Shown here: positions 38,301-49,252 of the stretch, piece after piece
Position numbering within the stretch: the stretch's first letter is position 1
How the letters are laid out: every line of letters starts with the position of its first letter
Assembly: GCA_034509925.1 (NCBI GenBank)
Contig: CM067526.1
Location: 6,769,001 to 6,833,000, forward strand
DNA from: Hirudinaria manillensis
Lineage: Eukaryota > Annelida > Clitellata > Hirudinida > Hirudinidae
Reading direction: 5' to 3'
Length of the DNA stretch: 64,000 nt
Notes under the pieces: generated by a model
What the model saw: the letters and a program-made list of their open reading frames with translations, nothing else
What the model was told of the DNA's origin: nothing
Database searches by the model: none
Position numbers and translations under genes: made by a program

Positions 38301-41300
38301 GGACGACGGGTGCGAAATAAACTCTCCAATTGCAATAGCCGAAAAATTCAACAAATATTTTTCCGATCTTGGACCAAACTTGGCAAAGAAAATCATTCCT
38401 TCATCCAAGTCCTTCGATAAATTCCTCACGAGATCTTCCACCCCCACAATGTTTTTTTTCCCGGTTTCGGCAGATGAGATCATTCAAATAGTCAAAGAAT
38501 TGAAGACCTCCCATAGCTGTGGTCTTGATGGTGTTGATCCTTGCATTGCTGGTGATCTCGGACACCCTCAGCTCTCTAATTAATTGTTCTTTGTTAACGG
38601 GGACTGTTCCTGATGACTTAAAATTGGCCAAAGTGATTCCATTGCATAAATCTGGTGATTTGAACAAGATCTGCAATTACAGACCTATCTCAATCCTGCC
38701 ATATTTTTCTAAAATTTTTGAAAAGGCAGTATATCGTCGAGTGGAAATCTTCTTATCAAAGTTCAGTCTCCTTAACAACAAACAATTCGGATTTCGAAAA
38801 AATCACTCCACATATATGCCTTTGTTGTTACTTCATTCCAGAATCGCTGACGCTCTAGACCGTGGTGAGTTCACCATTGGTGTGTTTCTTGACCTATCTA
38901 AAGCATTTGACACCGTAAATCATGAAATACTTTTGTCAAAACTCTATTATTATGGCTTGCGTGGCTGCGTTTTGAAATGGTTTGCAAGTTATTTGGCGGG
39001 TCGTAAACAATTGACAGAATTTAATGGGTCTAGATCGTTGTTCAGTGACGTAACTTGTGGGGTTCCTCAAGGTTCTATTCTTGGTCCTTTACTATTTATC
39101 ATTTATATTAACGACCTACACAATTCCTCATCTTTGCTTTCATTTTTGTTATTTGCGGATGACACTAATGTATTTGCCTCTGGCAAAAATCTTAATGAAT
39201 TGATTATTACCATTAATAGGGAGTTAACTAATGTTGACATATGGTTTCGCGCCAATAAGTTATCTTTAAATATTGAAAAAACAAACTTTATGCTGTTTTG
39301 CTCAAAGAACAAGGATAGAACTCATATCATTCAACCCAGCATTAACAACCTTCAGATTAAACATGTTACGTCCACCAAATTCCTCGGCATTATTATCGAT
39401 GAGAAATTAAACTGGTCTTTACACATCAATTATGTTGCCACCAAAATTTCAAAAAATATTGGAGTCATATCAAAAATCAGTTCATTTGTTGATAGAAAAA
39501 TTCTTACTATGCTGTACTATTCATTAATCTATCCCTATCTCATCTATTGTAATATAACTTGGGCATCCAGCTATCCCTCTAAACTCACCCATCTACTCAC
39601 TCTTCAAAAAAGAATAATCAGGATTATGTTTCGCCTCCATCCACGTGCTCACACAAAGGACTTCTTCATTTCAAATGGTTTTTTGAATATTCATCAGATC
39701 AATAAATTCCAAACTTGCCTCTTCATGTATAATTATGAACATAACTTGCTGCCTTCTGCCTTTGGTAATATGCTTTCCAAATCCTCAGATATCCACTCTT
39801 ACAATCTTAGATCATCCAATCAATTTAGATCTGAATTTTCCCGTACCACCTTCAAAAAATTCTCCATATGTTGTAAAGGTCCATGTTTGTTCTCTTCTCT
39901 GCCATTATCCCTTACTTCTTTAAACAGTTCCTCTCTATTTAAATCCCTTCTTAAAAAACACATTCTCTCCAGTTGTTGAACCGCACATTTCCTCATCACT
40001 TCATCATTCATCATTCCTTTCGTTATCCTTGGTCTTCTGTCACAGCACCTCCCTGGTTAATCTACATCTCTCATTATCAGGTGTTCGTTGTTCCCATCGT
40101 GTTTAGAAGTTTAGAAGTTTTGTCATCAAAATCTCAGTTTATCATTTATGTAAAGACCCTTTCATACGCCCCTTCAACTTTGTCAATATGAATTAGCCTA
40201 TCCCCTAGACGGGAATTAAATTCCCTTGGGATAAACCATTGATGAATTTGTGATTTTTTTTGGGCATGATCTGTGTATATTTCAAAGGATTTTTTTTGAA
40301 TAAACGAATTCATAACCGAAAAAATAACCGAACCGAAATGGCCTATAATTATGCGAGCGGAAATGAGGCCGACGATAGTATATATAGTCATTTTAATGTA
40401 ATATATTTTAAAATATATATTTATTTAATATTTTAAATAAAGTTACATTAATATGTTAGATAATAATAATGGTGATAATATATTGTAATAATATTATGAA
40501 TTAAATTTAAAAAAATATTATCGACATCAGGATCAATCTTCCTCAACGAACATTTGTGCAAACTTTGGATCACCCTGGAACTTTTCTTCAGCAACAATTC
40601 CCTGCTCCATCTGGCATTCTTTTCATTGGATGCTTATCTCCATCTCGTCAGTTTTGTGGTGCGACACTCGGCAGACGTTTTGAATGCGAGGGACAAAAGA
40701 AAGAAAAATTGCTTCGAAGGTAAGTTTTGCAGTCCGTGTTCTTCTGACGAACAGAACGAGGAGGCTTTGGGAACGAGGAAGACGAACAAAAAGTCGCAAG
40801 TCGGACTGAGAGTCAGTCTCGTATGGTTGATTTCGCCTTGGATAGTTTCGAGCATTCAATCGACCGTGGAGTTCATCTTGGACGAGGCGGAAGTCAAACC
40901 GGAAGACATGACACTGGAGTCGGGGATGTGTTTCATCCCGGAGAAGAATTTCGTGCTTCTCGGCTTTTGGTTTTCCTATTTGTTTCCGATGTTCATGGCT
41001 GTGGGTTTTTCCAAAATGTGGAAGAAGAAACTAACGGAGCACTTTGCTTCGTTCCACTGCTTAAACGAGTCCGGAAAGAATGGTTCGCGCTGTTCCGCAT
41101 CGATTTTAAATGCTTGTAGCAAGTTTTTAAGTTCATCGAAACGTGACGGCAAGAGGTCCTACAGCTACCATAGACTTGATAAATCTCCTCTCGGCTTAAC
41201 ACACGGTCGAACGATTTCAACACTTCCTGGCGACCTCCATAAATTCCTGCTCCTTTCCAGGAGGGTGCAAAGCGACCCTGCGAATGGTTTAGGTTTCCAA

Positions 41301-42335
41301 TCTCTCAGAGAAAGAACTCAAATCACGACAGAGTCATCGATCGAATGCCATGCAAACAGAGCAGCTACTCCCGTCCCATGTGATGACAGAAAAAATTTTT
41401 CCGCTGACGAACTTTGTCGGGATGTTTCGGATTTTCCGAGGGCAAAAGCCATTTCAAAGCTCTTCAACTTTCCTAGACACGAGTCGAGCGAACGTTTAAC
41501 GGCGAAATTTCGTGGTAATTCTGTCCCATCGTCGGATTCGTTGGAGATGCAAACGTCTCCATCTGGTTCCAGAGACTCGTTGCAAATAAAACGTGAAGAT
41601 TCATTGCGATTTCCTGAAAATAAAGAAGCCGGGGACAAGTGGGAAGATGTCAGAGGGCACGTTGGTATATCAACGCGCCCTGATTGCCACGATTCTTCCG
41701 ATAACTTCCTCGATCGAACTGCATCAACCAATAATTTGCTCACTGATGAGACCGTTTCATCCAATAAAGACCTTCTCGATCGCAAACAGGGTCTCTCCAA
41801 TCATCAGCATTGTCGTCGTCCTCCCGGTCTCCGTGATGGAGTGCAATCAGAAAATGCTTTTGTCCCCAACTTTTCGAATTTTTCCTCCTCAACAGAGAAG
41901 AACACAAGCGGAATAGCAGCAGTTGGATTGGTTTCCAAAGTGCCTTCCATTACCATTCATCACCATTCATCACCGCCACGTCTACCACCACAACCACATC
42001 CACCACAACCACTACCACTAGCACCACCACCACAACCACCACCGCCGCCACCACAACAACCACCAAGAATTTCCTCCTCATCGCAACAAATGGCAGACGT
42101 CAGATCAGCCAATGATCACTTTTCACCAACCGCTCATCGCATGGTCATCAAATTGTTGCTCGTCTATTGTCTGGCTTGGTTCCCGCTGCAAATCTGCAAC
42201 GTGGTCTATGCCGTTTGCTTTTGGCGGGAATGCAGGAGTCGCGTGACTTATTTCGAGGTCATGACCTTCAAGTGGTTGGCCTACACTTCCGCTTTCATTT
42301 GCAACCTAATCGTCCTCCATTCTCTGCCGAAATGA
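35301..42335 (+). CDS. Divergent orphan rhodopsin-like GPCR with very long third intracellular loop
   Basis: Two exons, 35301-35643 and 40531-42335, join in phase 1 (G|GA, glycine 115) to 715 aa. The N-terminus is Asn/Ser-rich with NIS, NTS and NTT sites. TM1 is about 58-82, TM2 88-112, TM3 123-150, TM4 208-231, TM5 254-275, TM6 652-677 and TM7 691-710. C124 at the top of TM3 and C248 in ECL2 can form the class A disulfide. W4.50, P5.50 and a WFP motif in TM6 are present. The usual switches are missing: TM2 has His97 where D2.50 belongs, DRY is DAY (148-150) and NPxxY is NLIVL. ICL3 (about 283-649) is Ser-rich with a His/Pro/Gln tract. TM3 (SLLHLAFFSLDAY) most resembles aminergic receptors, but the ligand is unknown. 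Intron 1 contains a LINE. A poly(A) signal lies at 42656-42661. Confidence 0.8.
36456..36821 (+). CDS. LINE ORF1 protein, short form
   Basis: 121 aa. The C-terminal part (DIHSGYRIPSKSGPRPIVV, then INEHLTKSN, then ARRLVKDKKLSSTWTWSGQV) matches the nucleic-acid-binding C-terminal domain common in ORF1 of CR1/L2-type LINEs, sometimes annotated as FP-like. The N-terminal zinc-finger and coiled-coil part expected in full-length ORF1 is absent, suggesting internal deletion or a decayed start. ORF1 proteins package the LINE RNA. Confidence 0.75.
   Translation: MSRKNVKCEEFGVDISESDIHSGYRIPSKSGPRPIVVTFASKMVRDRVLALRKSLHKDKSSKIYINEHLTKSNSEIFAKARRLVKDKKLSSTWTWSGQVYFKRSENSGPTRVHNLMDLEKY
37036..39979 (+). 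CDS. LINE ORF2: endonuclease-reverse transcriptase, frameshifted
   Basis: The first part (37036-38583 frame) has the APE-type endonuclease motifs in order: MHINCRSISNK, SETWL, YRPP, GDFN, and SDH near 37770. The second part (38519-39979 frame) is the reverse transcriptase: NYRPISILP, QFGFRKNHST, DLSKAFDTVNH, GVPQGSILGPLLF, the catalytic FADD, and a thumb with KFLGIIIDEKLNW. The frame changes between about 38540 and 38580. The spacing from SCGLDG to the helix before LINCSL looks a few residues short, so a small deletion (8 bases would fit) is likelier than a single-base insertion. Apart from this the element is open over about 980 codons, so it is young. Confidence 0.93.
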
Positions 42336-42655
42336 AGTCAAAAACGTTCGGTTCTTCATCGAATGTTTCGATGGAATATCCCGACGATGAATCGCGGATT
42401 ACGTTGGTCTGAATATGAATCCATCCTTAATCCGTCAACAGGACCTGGATTAATCCCTCAGGAGAATTCGGACGACTCGGACATACAGACAGAGATCGGA
42501 CGAATTGAATCCGTCGCGAACATTCGGAACTTCTCCTATCGAAGGATTTGGTTGAATATTTCCTTTGTTTTACCATTCGTCGTTTGGTTTCGTCATTAGC
42601 CGTCAGTAAAGCTTTAAGTAGTTTTTAAAACTCCCATTGTAACAATTTATATTAT

Positions 42656-42661
42656 AATAAA
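42656..42661 (+). terminator. Poly(A) signal downstream of the GPCR
   Basis: AATAAA 321 bp after the TGA. Confidence 0.5.
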
Positions 42662-43911
42662 TTTATATTTTTGGAAACTGATTTCGTTTTTAGTTCGAAA
42701 TGTTTTTTTGTTCGAAGTAGGATAAGATGTCCGCACTAAATCAAGTTACAATTCGGTCGACAGATGTCAATCGAAAGTAAAGTTTCCTCTTTCCGAGAAA
42801 GAAAATGGCTTCGCAAAGATTTATTCATTCAACGTTAAAAGTCACCAACTTTAGTTGCTTCATTTTACAGATTAAATTATCAAATTTACAAATTAAATGG
42901 TTAAATTCAGTAATTAAATATACTGCATGTTTATATACCAGTAAAGTCAAACATTACAAAACGCAAACAATTTGGTGAAATGTTTAAAGTCCAGAAACAT
43001 TTAAATTCACTTCACGAGTGTCCATTGCGTGGGTGTTTCTGCGAAATGATCGACGAAGTGAGGAGGAGGTGGCTTCTATTGCTTCTGAGAAATGTAAACA
43101 TCCTCGATGAAATAACAAATTATGTGAATAACTTATTATAATTATTAATTATTAATCAGTGGCTGCTTAATTAATTAAAGATTAGTCAGGAATGTAAATC
43201 AATTTATGCCCTTCAATGCAATTTTAATCCATGATATGTAGGCCGTTATAACCTTCAATTTCTTAATTAAAACACCAATAACTGATGAATTCCCTTCTTT
43301 CCTCAGTGATTTTCCAAATGAAAGTTTATTCAAATAAGAAACAAAAAAAATGTCAAAGCATCTCTCGGATCCCGAATGTTTATTTTGAAAATTAAAGCTG
43401 ATTGTCGGCAAAACACATGAATTATGATTACTATAATATTTATTAACGAGAATTACAATAAATATTCATGAGAATTATTATTATTATGAACTTATATTGC
43501 TTTGTTTATTGCCAATATCACAGATATTAGCTGCAGTATAAACATCGAACTTATTGCAGTTGCTGGTACTTGACAATTTATTTTTGTTATTACGTGTTAT
43601 TAGAGTATTTAAATATTAATCCATAAAAAGTGCACACATAATTAAACTTTTTGTCCATTTTATCGGTTTACGTAAAAGGATGTTCAAGAACGTTAAGAAA
43701 TTATTGGAATTGATTAAAATTAATTTATTAATCAATTTATTAATTATTTTAATTAATTATTAATCAATTGAAATATATTCAATTTTCAAATTCAATATTT
43801 CAAATATATAATTTTTGATTCAAAAGATTGATTCAGGTTATCACGATATAAAGCCATTAACAAATCAATCACTTCCAATCCAATGACTTATGATTTGTAA
43901 TAATATTATGG

Positions 43912-44213
43912 TAATATAATATAATATAATATAATATAATATAATATAATATAATATAATATAATATAATATAATATAATATAATATAATATAATATAAT
44001 ATAATATAATATAATATAATATAATATAATATAATATAATATAATATAATATAATATAATATAATATAATATAATATAATATAATATAATATAATAATAT
44101 AATATAATATAATATAATATAATATAATATAATATAATATAATATAATATAATATAATATAATATAATATAATATAATATAATATAATATAATCATAATA
44201 TAATATAATATAT
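43912..44213. repeat. (TAATA)n pentanucleotide array, second locus
   Basis: About 300 bp of the same unit as at 13571-14038. Confidence 0.98.
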
Positions 44214-45224
44214 AATATTATATTATTAATTATTTTTGTGATGATAATAATAATAATATTATCATTATTTTCCAAGCAATTATGTTGCTACATTAATATC
44301 AGTACTATTCCCTATATATCATCCCACAATTGCCAAATAACATTAGGTCGAATAACATAACATTAATGTTGTTGAATAAAGTATCGAAATAATTATGCTG
44401 ATAATTAAATCTGTTAAATGCACAGTAGAAAGGTTAACTGCATGATGAAGTGAATGAATGAATGAATGAATGAATGAATTTCTTTGATGATAAAGTTTGT
44501 GTGTTAATTTTTTTTTTTTAAGTGACTTCAGGTTTTAAAGCATTTTGAACGCCGAAACATGCTTCGTGTGACGTGTGGATTACGTGACTTTTATCTTAAA
44601 TCTGCATCACGATGCACTGTTGAAGTGACGGAAATGATGAAGACGACGACCCCGATGACAATGATGATGATGACGATGGTGACGATGACGGTGACGACTA
44701 CGTTGGTGATGACGACGACGATGGTGATGATGATGTTATCGTGAGTGCATTCCGAAATGATGATGAGCAAATTACCGTCGAATATTACTAATTCATGTTG
44801 ATATCCAACATGGCCGTCGTAAATAACGGGACCTCTGTAATGCCGCTTTGAATATTTTACGATCATTTCAAGAGATATCACTGAGAAGATCATCCACGTC
44901 ACCAGCCTTCATATCAATTTATTACTTAATTACTAGTAATCTGATAATTTTAAATAATTAATCAGTTAAACATTACTTAAATTATTGTAACTAACGTTTC
45001 AATCCCATGGAAATTGAAAAGTTGGAATCGAAGTTCATCAAGTTCTAGTTTATAAGAGACGAAGTATTTTTTAATTCCAAATATTTTTTTAAATATAATG
45101 AAGTTGAACAGAAGAAATTATTGTTTCAAATATTTAAAATCATTTTGTTGTTTGTAATATTTACAAATATATTATATTAAAATATCCAAATTGTTCCAAA
45201 AAATAAGCACATGTGTCGTACCAT

Positions 45225-45385
45225 GCATTGTGAAACATTGTTACGCTGTATAATTGTAAAACATTGCATTGCATGTTGTAGAATATTGTATTGTATATTT
45301 CAGAACATTGTTTTGTATATTTCAGAATATTGTTTTGTTTATTTCAGAATATTATTTTGTATTTTGTGAAACATTGTTTTGTATG
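45225..45385. repeat. Imperfect ~22-bp repeat around ATTGTTTTGTATATTTCAGA
   Basis: Five to seven diverging units of a T/G-rich motif. Confidence 0.6.
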
Positions 45386-46777
45386 TTGGAGGCGATTGGC
45401 AACCTTTCAAAACGCACTCCCGTTTCTTGTTCAAAATTCCAGTTTTAAAGGTAATTTCAGGTTGAAAGTGAACGAGACGCCGTGCATAATGAATGACTTC
45501 CCACGGAACATGGCGAAGTATTTCATCCAAATGAACTGATTTATTAATTATGATTAATTATTTCATCCAAATTTATTGATTTATTAATTATTAGTAATTA
45601 CTTCGAGCTTTGTCTCGGTAGGAAAAAATTCTGTAAACTCTGATTTCTCCATTTTTGAGACTCAATCATATATTTAGTATGAAAAAACTAATTTTTTATC
45701 GTAAGAAAATAATATTCTCATAATTTTTCTAAGAATGAAAAATTTAATAAATTTATTTAATAAATAATCAGTTTTATTAAAACATTTACTGGTTCAAAGC
45801 ATCGAGGTATTGTAACTCAGAATTTAAAATTTCAGTTCATTTGGGGGAATTTTTAAGAAATATCCGAACGCATAATTGTATAATAATTTAATTTATTTAA
45901 TAATTTAATCAATAATTTAATTTAATAAATTTAATGATCATAATGCTGATGTACGCCTCAATTAAGACGTGGTCGTGAAATGCAATTTACAAGTTTTTTT
46001 TTCTCTTGAAGGCTTTTATTAGAGTTTTTTTATCAGTAATAACCATACATTTCGTTTTGTCAGAAATGTTGAGAAACGTTGCGAACGAAGGGCAGAAAGA
46101 ATTTTAATGATTTTATTTTTAAATTTTATGAATAAACGAGGTGAATTATTGTCGACCAAACAGAGGCGAATATTGAAATAAAGCTTGAGAAATATTGACC
46201 AAATCGTTGCTTTGAAGAACTGACTTTCAGCAAACAGGTGGATGTCCAGGAGTGGATGCACGCATCTCCCTCCTATGATGACTACGATGACTTTCCGTGG
46301 TTCTAAGAATCTTTATTTCCTTTCTACGTGACGTCTTTTCTAAAGGAAGATTTCATTCGAAATAATTTAAAAATCGAAAAAGCAAGAAATTAAATGATGT
46401 ATAATAATTATAATAATTATTATTTCTAAAATTTAAAGCAGACTTTAAGACGTTCTTTTAAAGTTTAAAGTTTGTTCGAAAACATTTATTTGCGAATTAT
46501 GAAATGTTTTAAAAGCAGGCATGGACTTCGTGATGGCTGCATCAACAAAAACAACGACAATGCCCAACAAAAACAACAACTTGAATAATTCCATAAACTC
46601 ATTCATCAACTTATGATAGCATAAATTATGCAAACTAAATGATTAATGTTCACGTCTTAAATTGTAACCGTATAGTATCTGTATTAGTATTTAATAGGCG
46701 CTCCTTTGAACACCTGATGTGTTCTGATAAGATACGGCGGCACAAGAGTTGTCACTTGCGAAGCACATGTATTTATA

Positions 46778-46822
46778 TGTCATTTATATAGCGCCTCATC
46801 CGAGGGCGCTATATAAATGACA
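46778..46822. repeat. Perfect 18-bp inverted repeat (hairpin)
   Basis: TGTCATTTATATAGCGCC (46778-46795) and its exact reverse complement (46805-46822) flank a 9-base loop. It lies in a GC-richer island (46690-47050) that looks like a mobile element fragment. The right arm shares GGCGCTATATAAATG with the SINE-like piece at 23182-23196. Confidence 0.85.
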
Positions 46823-48328
46823 GTTGATGGTGGGGATGAGAACACGACATTCAAGGGTTTTTTTCACTCGACCATAAGAAAGGTCGGGACTTATGCTACC
46901 AAAGTGAAGCTCAAAAATGAGCAAATGTTTGCTGACGTATTTTATGGATGACACCCGACTTAACACCTAAGGACTGCTGATTCTGTCACTCTGTATTAAC
47001 ACCGCAAGCAGAAACCCAATGCGCCTGCCCGGCCTATCCTGCAAGCCCATATTTTAATCGTTCATATTTATTGTAACAATAATAATAATGATTATTATTA
47101 TTATATTTATATTTATTTATTACGCAACTTCATAATTATAAATTTTAAACTCATTAAATGCTATATACAAACTGTTGGCTTGCTTGAAATCATTTAATTC
47201 TTTCATGCTTTTTGACAAGTCGATTAAGTCGATATATTTAAATTAATGATCTTGAAATTTTTCGTAAAATATGGCACGAATAATTTCCAGCTTCTGTATA
47301 TTATTTCGGTATGTTGATCATCATGAGCATCATCATCACCACCATCGTCGTCGTCGTCATCATCTTCTTCTTATTATTATTCCTTTTCTTCTTCTTCCTT
47401 CTGCTCTTCATCATCCTGTTGAAGGTCTCCAAAGAAAATTTGTATTTTTTTTTTGGGACGAAAGTGGTTTGAGGACATTGTGCCTTTGTGAGACTCAATT
47501 CTTGCTCTACCTAATAAAAGTTTAAAAATATGCAATAACATTAACACGAATAATATATTATTTATTATTATGATTGTTGTTATTATTGTTGCTATTAAAT
47601 TTGGTTAACATTAAATAAATTGTATTAATCATAGGAATTAATAGGAGTTAAACCGATTTTGTAACAAGTAGTAACCTAAAATAATACATTATCATTCTCT
47701 AAGCAGCGATTTTTTTTCTCCCGCCGGTATAATTGTTAATTGCATTCCTATTTGAACGCTGATTTATGATGGAAAATAGAAAAATACACGACGATGTTGT
47801 GGACGGCGTGTTGGCAGAGGACGTGATTGAGAGTTCATCAGATGAACGGACACGAATTGAATAACGAATCCACCTTCTAATTGGATCAGCTCGAAGATTA
47901 ACTGGAAACATCGAAGATTAACTGGAAACACTCCTTTAATTAATTTCACTCCATCCGTGATTGTCCCTGAAAGTCCAAACATAAATAAATGAATATTTAT
48001 TTATTAAATATAAATATTTTTCTTCGTCGAAAAGGACATAGCATCCCACGAACGAATATTCTCTTCTCAAACATTTTGACAAGTGAAACATTCGAGTCGT
48101 TTGAGGTTCATTTAACCATATAAACGTTTAAAAGTAAACTGCGAATAAAATAATCAATAGAACGAAATTATAATATACTTTAAGAATAATTTCGAAATAA
48201 AGTTATTTATTTACGGAAGGATTTAACATGTTGATGGCATGAAATGTATTGGCATGATGATATTATTGCATTGGTATTATTGTGTTGGTATTATCGTATT
48301 GATATTATTATATGTTTATAATTATGTT

Positions 48329-48438
<110 letters not shown>

Positions 48439-49123
48439 ATTGGCCGAGATGTCGATCGTGTGGGAAGCATCGTAGGCGTGCATCTGCATCCTATAAAAAC
48501 ATCTTCTCTGAGTCTGCCTCCCTGAAAATCGCTTAAAAAGTAATAAATTACATAAATTAAAAACTAAATTATTTTCTGCCAGAAAAGATCCCACAAAATT
48601 ATTTTCGATTGTTTCAAAAATTTATGAAAATCTTTTTTCGAATTTCATCATTATAGAATTCTTCTTCAACTTAATAAAAGGTATTTTATTTCGATTCTTA
48701 AAATGATTCGGTCGACCAATTTTAAACATTTATCGACAAAAATGAATAAATTACATAACAATTACAACAGAAACAATAATAAAGACATTAATTGGAATAT
48801 TAACGATGCTTGTTAATAACGAAACTAATTGCTGAACTAAAATCTCAAAACTTATTCGATTACGAAATGCAACCTTGCTTTTAAAATTAAAATGCATTTA
48901 TAAATAATTGTTGCATCAACTTTTAAATATAATAATAATAAGAATTGTTTTTGATAATTATAAATTGTTATTAATTTATAAATATTTCATAATTTATAAA
49001 AACTTTGTTTAGAAACTCGTAAAAAAAAATTAGTAAGAGTTTGTCCTAGGCATGGAGTTATTTTTGCAAGAAATTTTTATTATTTAAGGATAATTAAATA
49101 AATAAATTGAATGTAATCACCAG

Positions 49124-49252
49124 GTCTGCTGATGTCATCCAGCATGTTCGTCTTGGTAGCCATGTTGCATGTTTGTCTGCTTCCTCTGCAAGTTAATCAC
49201 ATCGAAGCATTCACTGTCATCAGAAATCCACTCACCCCATTACTTCCCGAAG
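49124..49252 (+). CDS. Possible signal-peptide exon of an unidentified secreted protein
   Basis: 129 bp between a CACCAG acceptor and a GAAG|GTGATT donor, phase 1 at both ends, open in one frame only. From ATG 49134 it reads MSSSMFVLVAMLHVCLLPL followed by QVNHIEAF, a textbook signal sequence. The only later exon I find with the matching phase is 55809-55972 (DLLQEEEYSKTREVATKN onward, stop TAA), which would complete G|GT. That pairing would place this gene around the first exons of the cysteine-rich gene, so it is speculative. Confidence 0.3.

Larger units (their letters stand above)
36250..40310 (+). mobile_element. CR1/L2-like non-LTR retrotransposon inside the GPCR intron
   Basis: A nearly complete LINE in the same orientation as the host gene. 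It has a 5' region, ORF1 (36456-36821), ORF2 (37036-39979, one frameshift) and a 3' region to about 40310. There is no RNase H domain and no LTR. Exact ends and target-site duplication could not be fixed by eye. Confidence 0.9.

Noticed and set aside
42167..42412. Alternative frame of the GPCR 3' end (…NRPPFSAEMKSKTFG…)
   Set aside because: The TM6-TM7 hydrophobic pattern is only present in the chosen frame. This frame would need a frameshift and still lacks NPxxY.
46445..46633. Small minus-strand ORF with a signal-peptide-like start (LLFLLGIVVVFVDA)
   Set aside because: The hydrophobic part comes from CAAAAACAACAACGACAA-type low-complexity DNA; there is no splice or family support.
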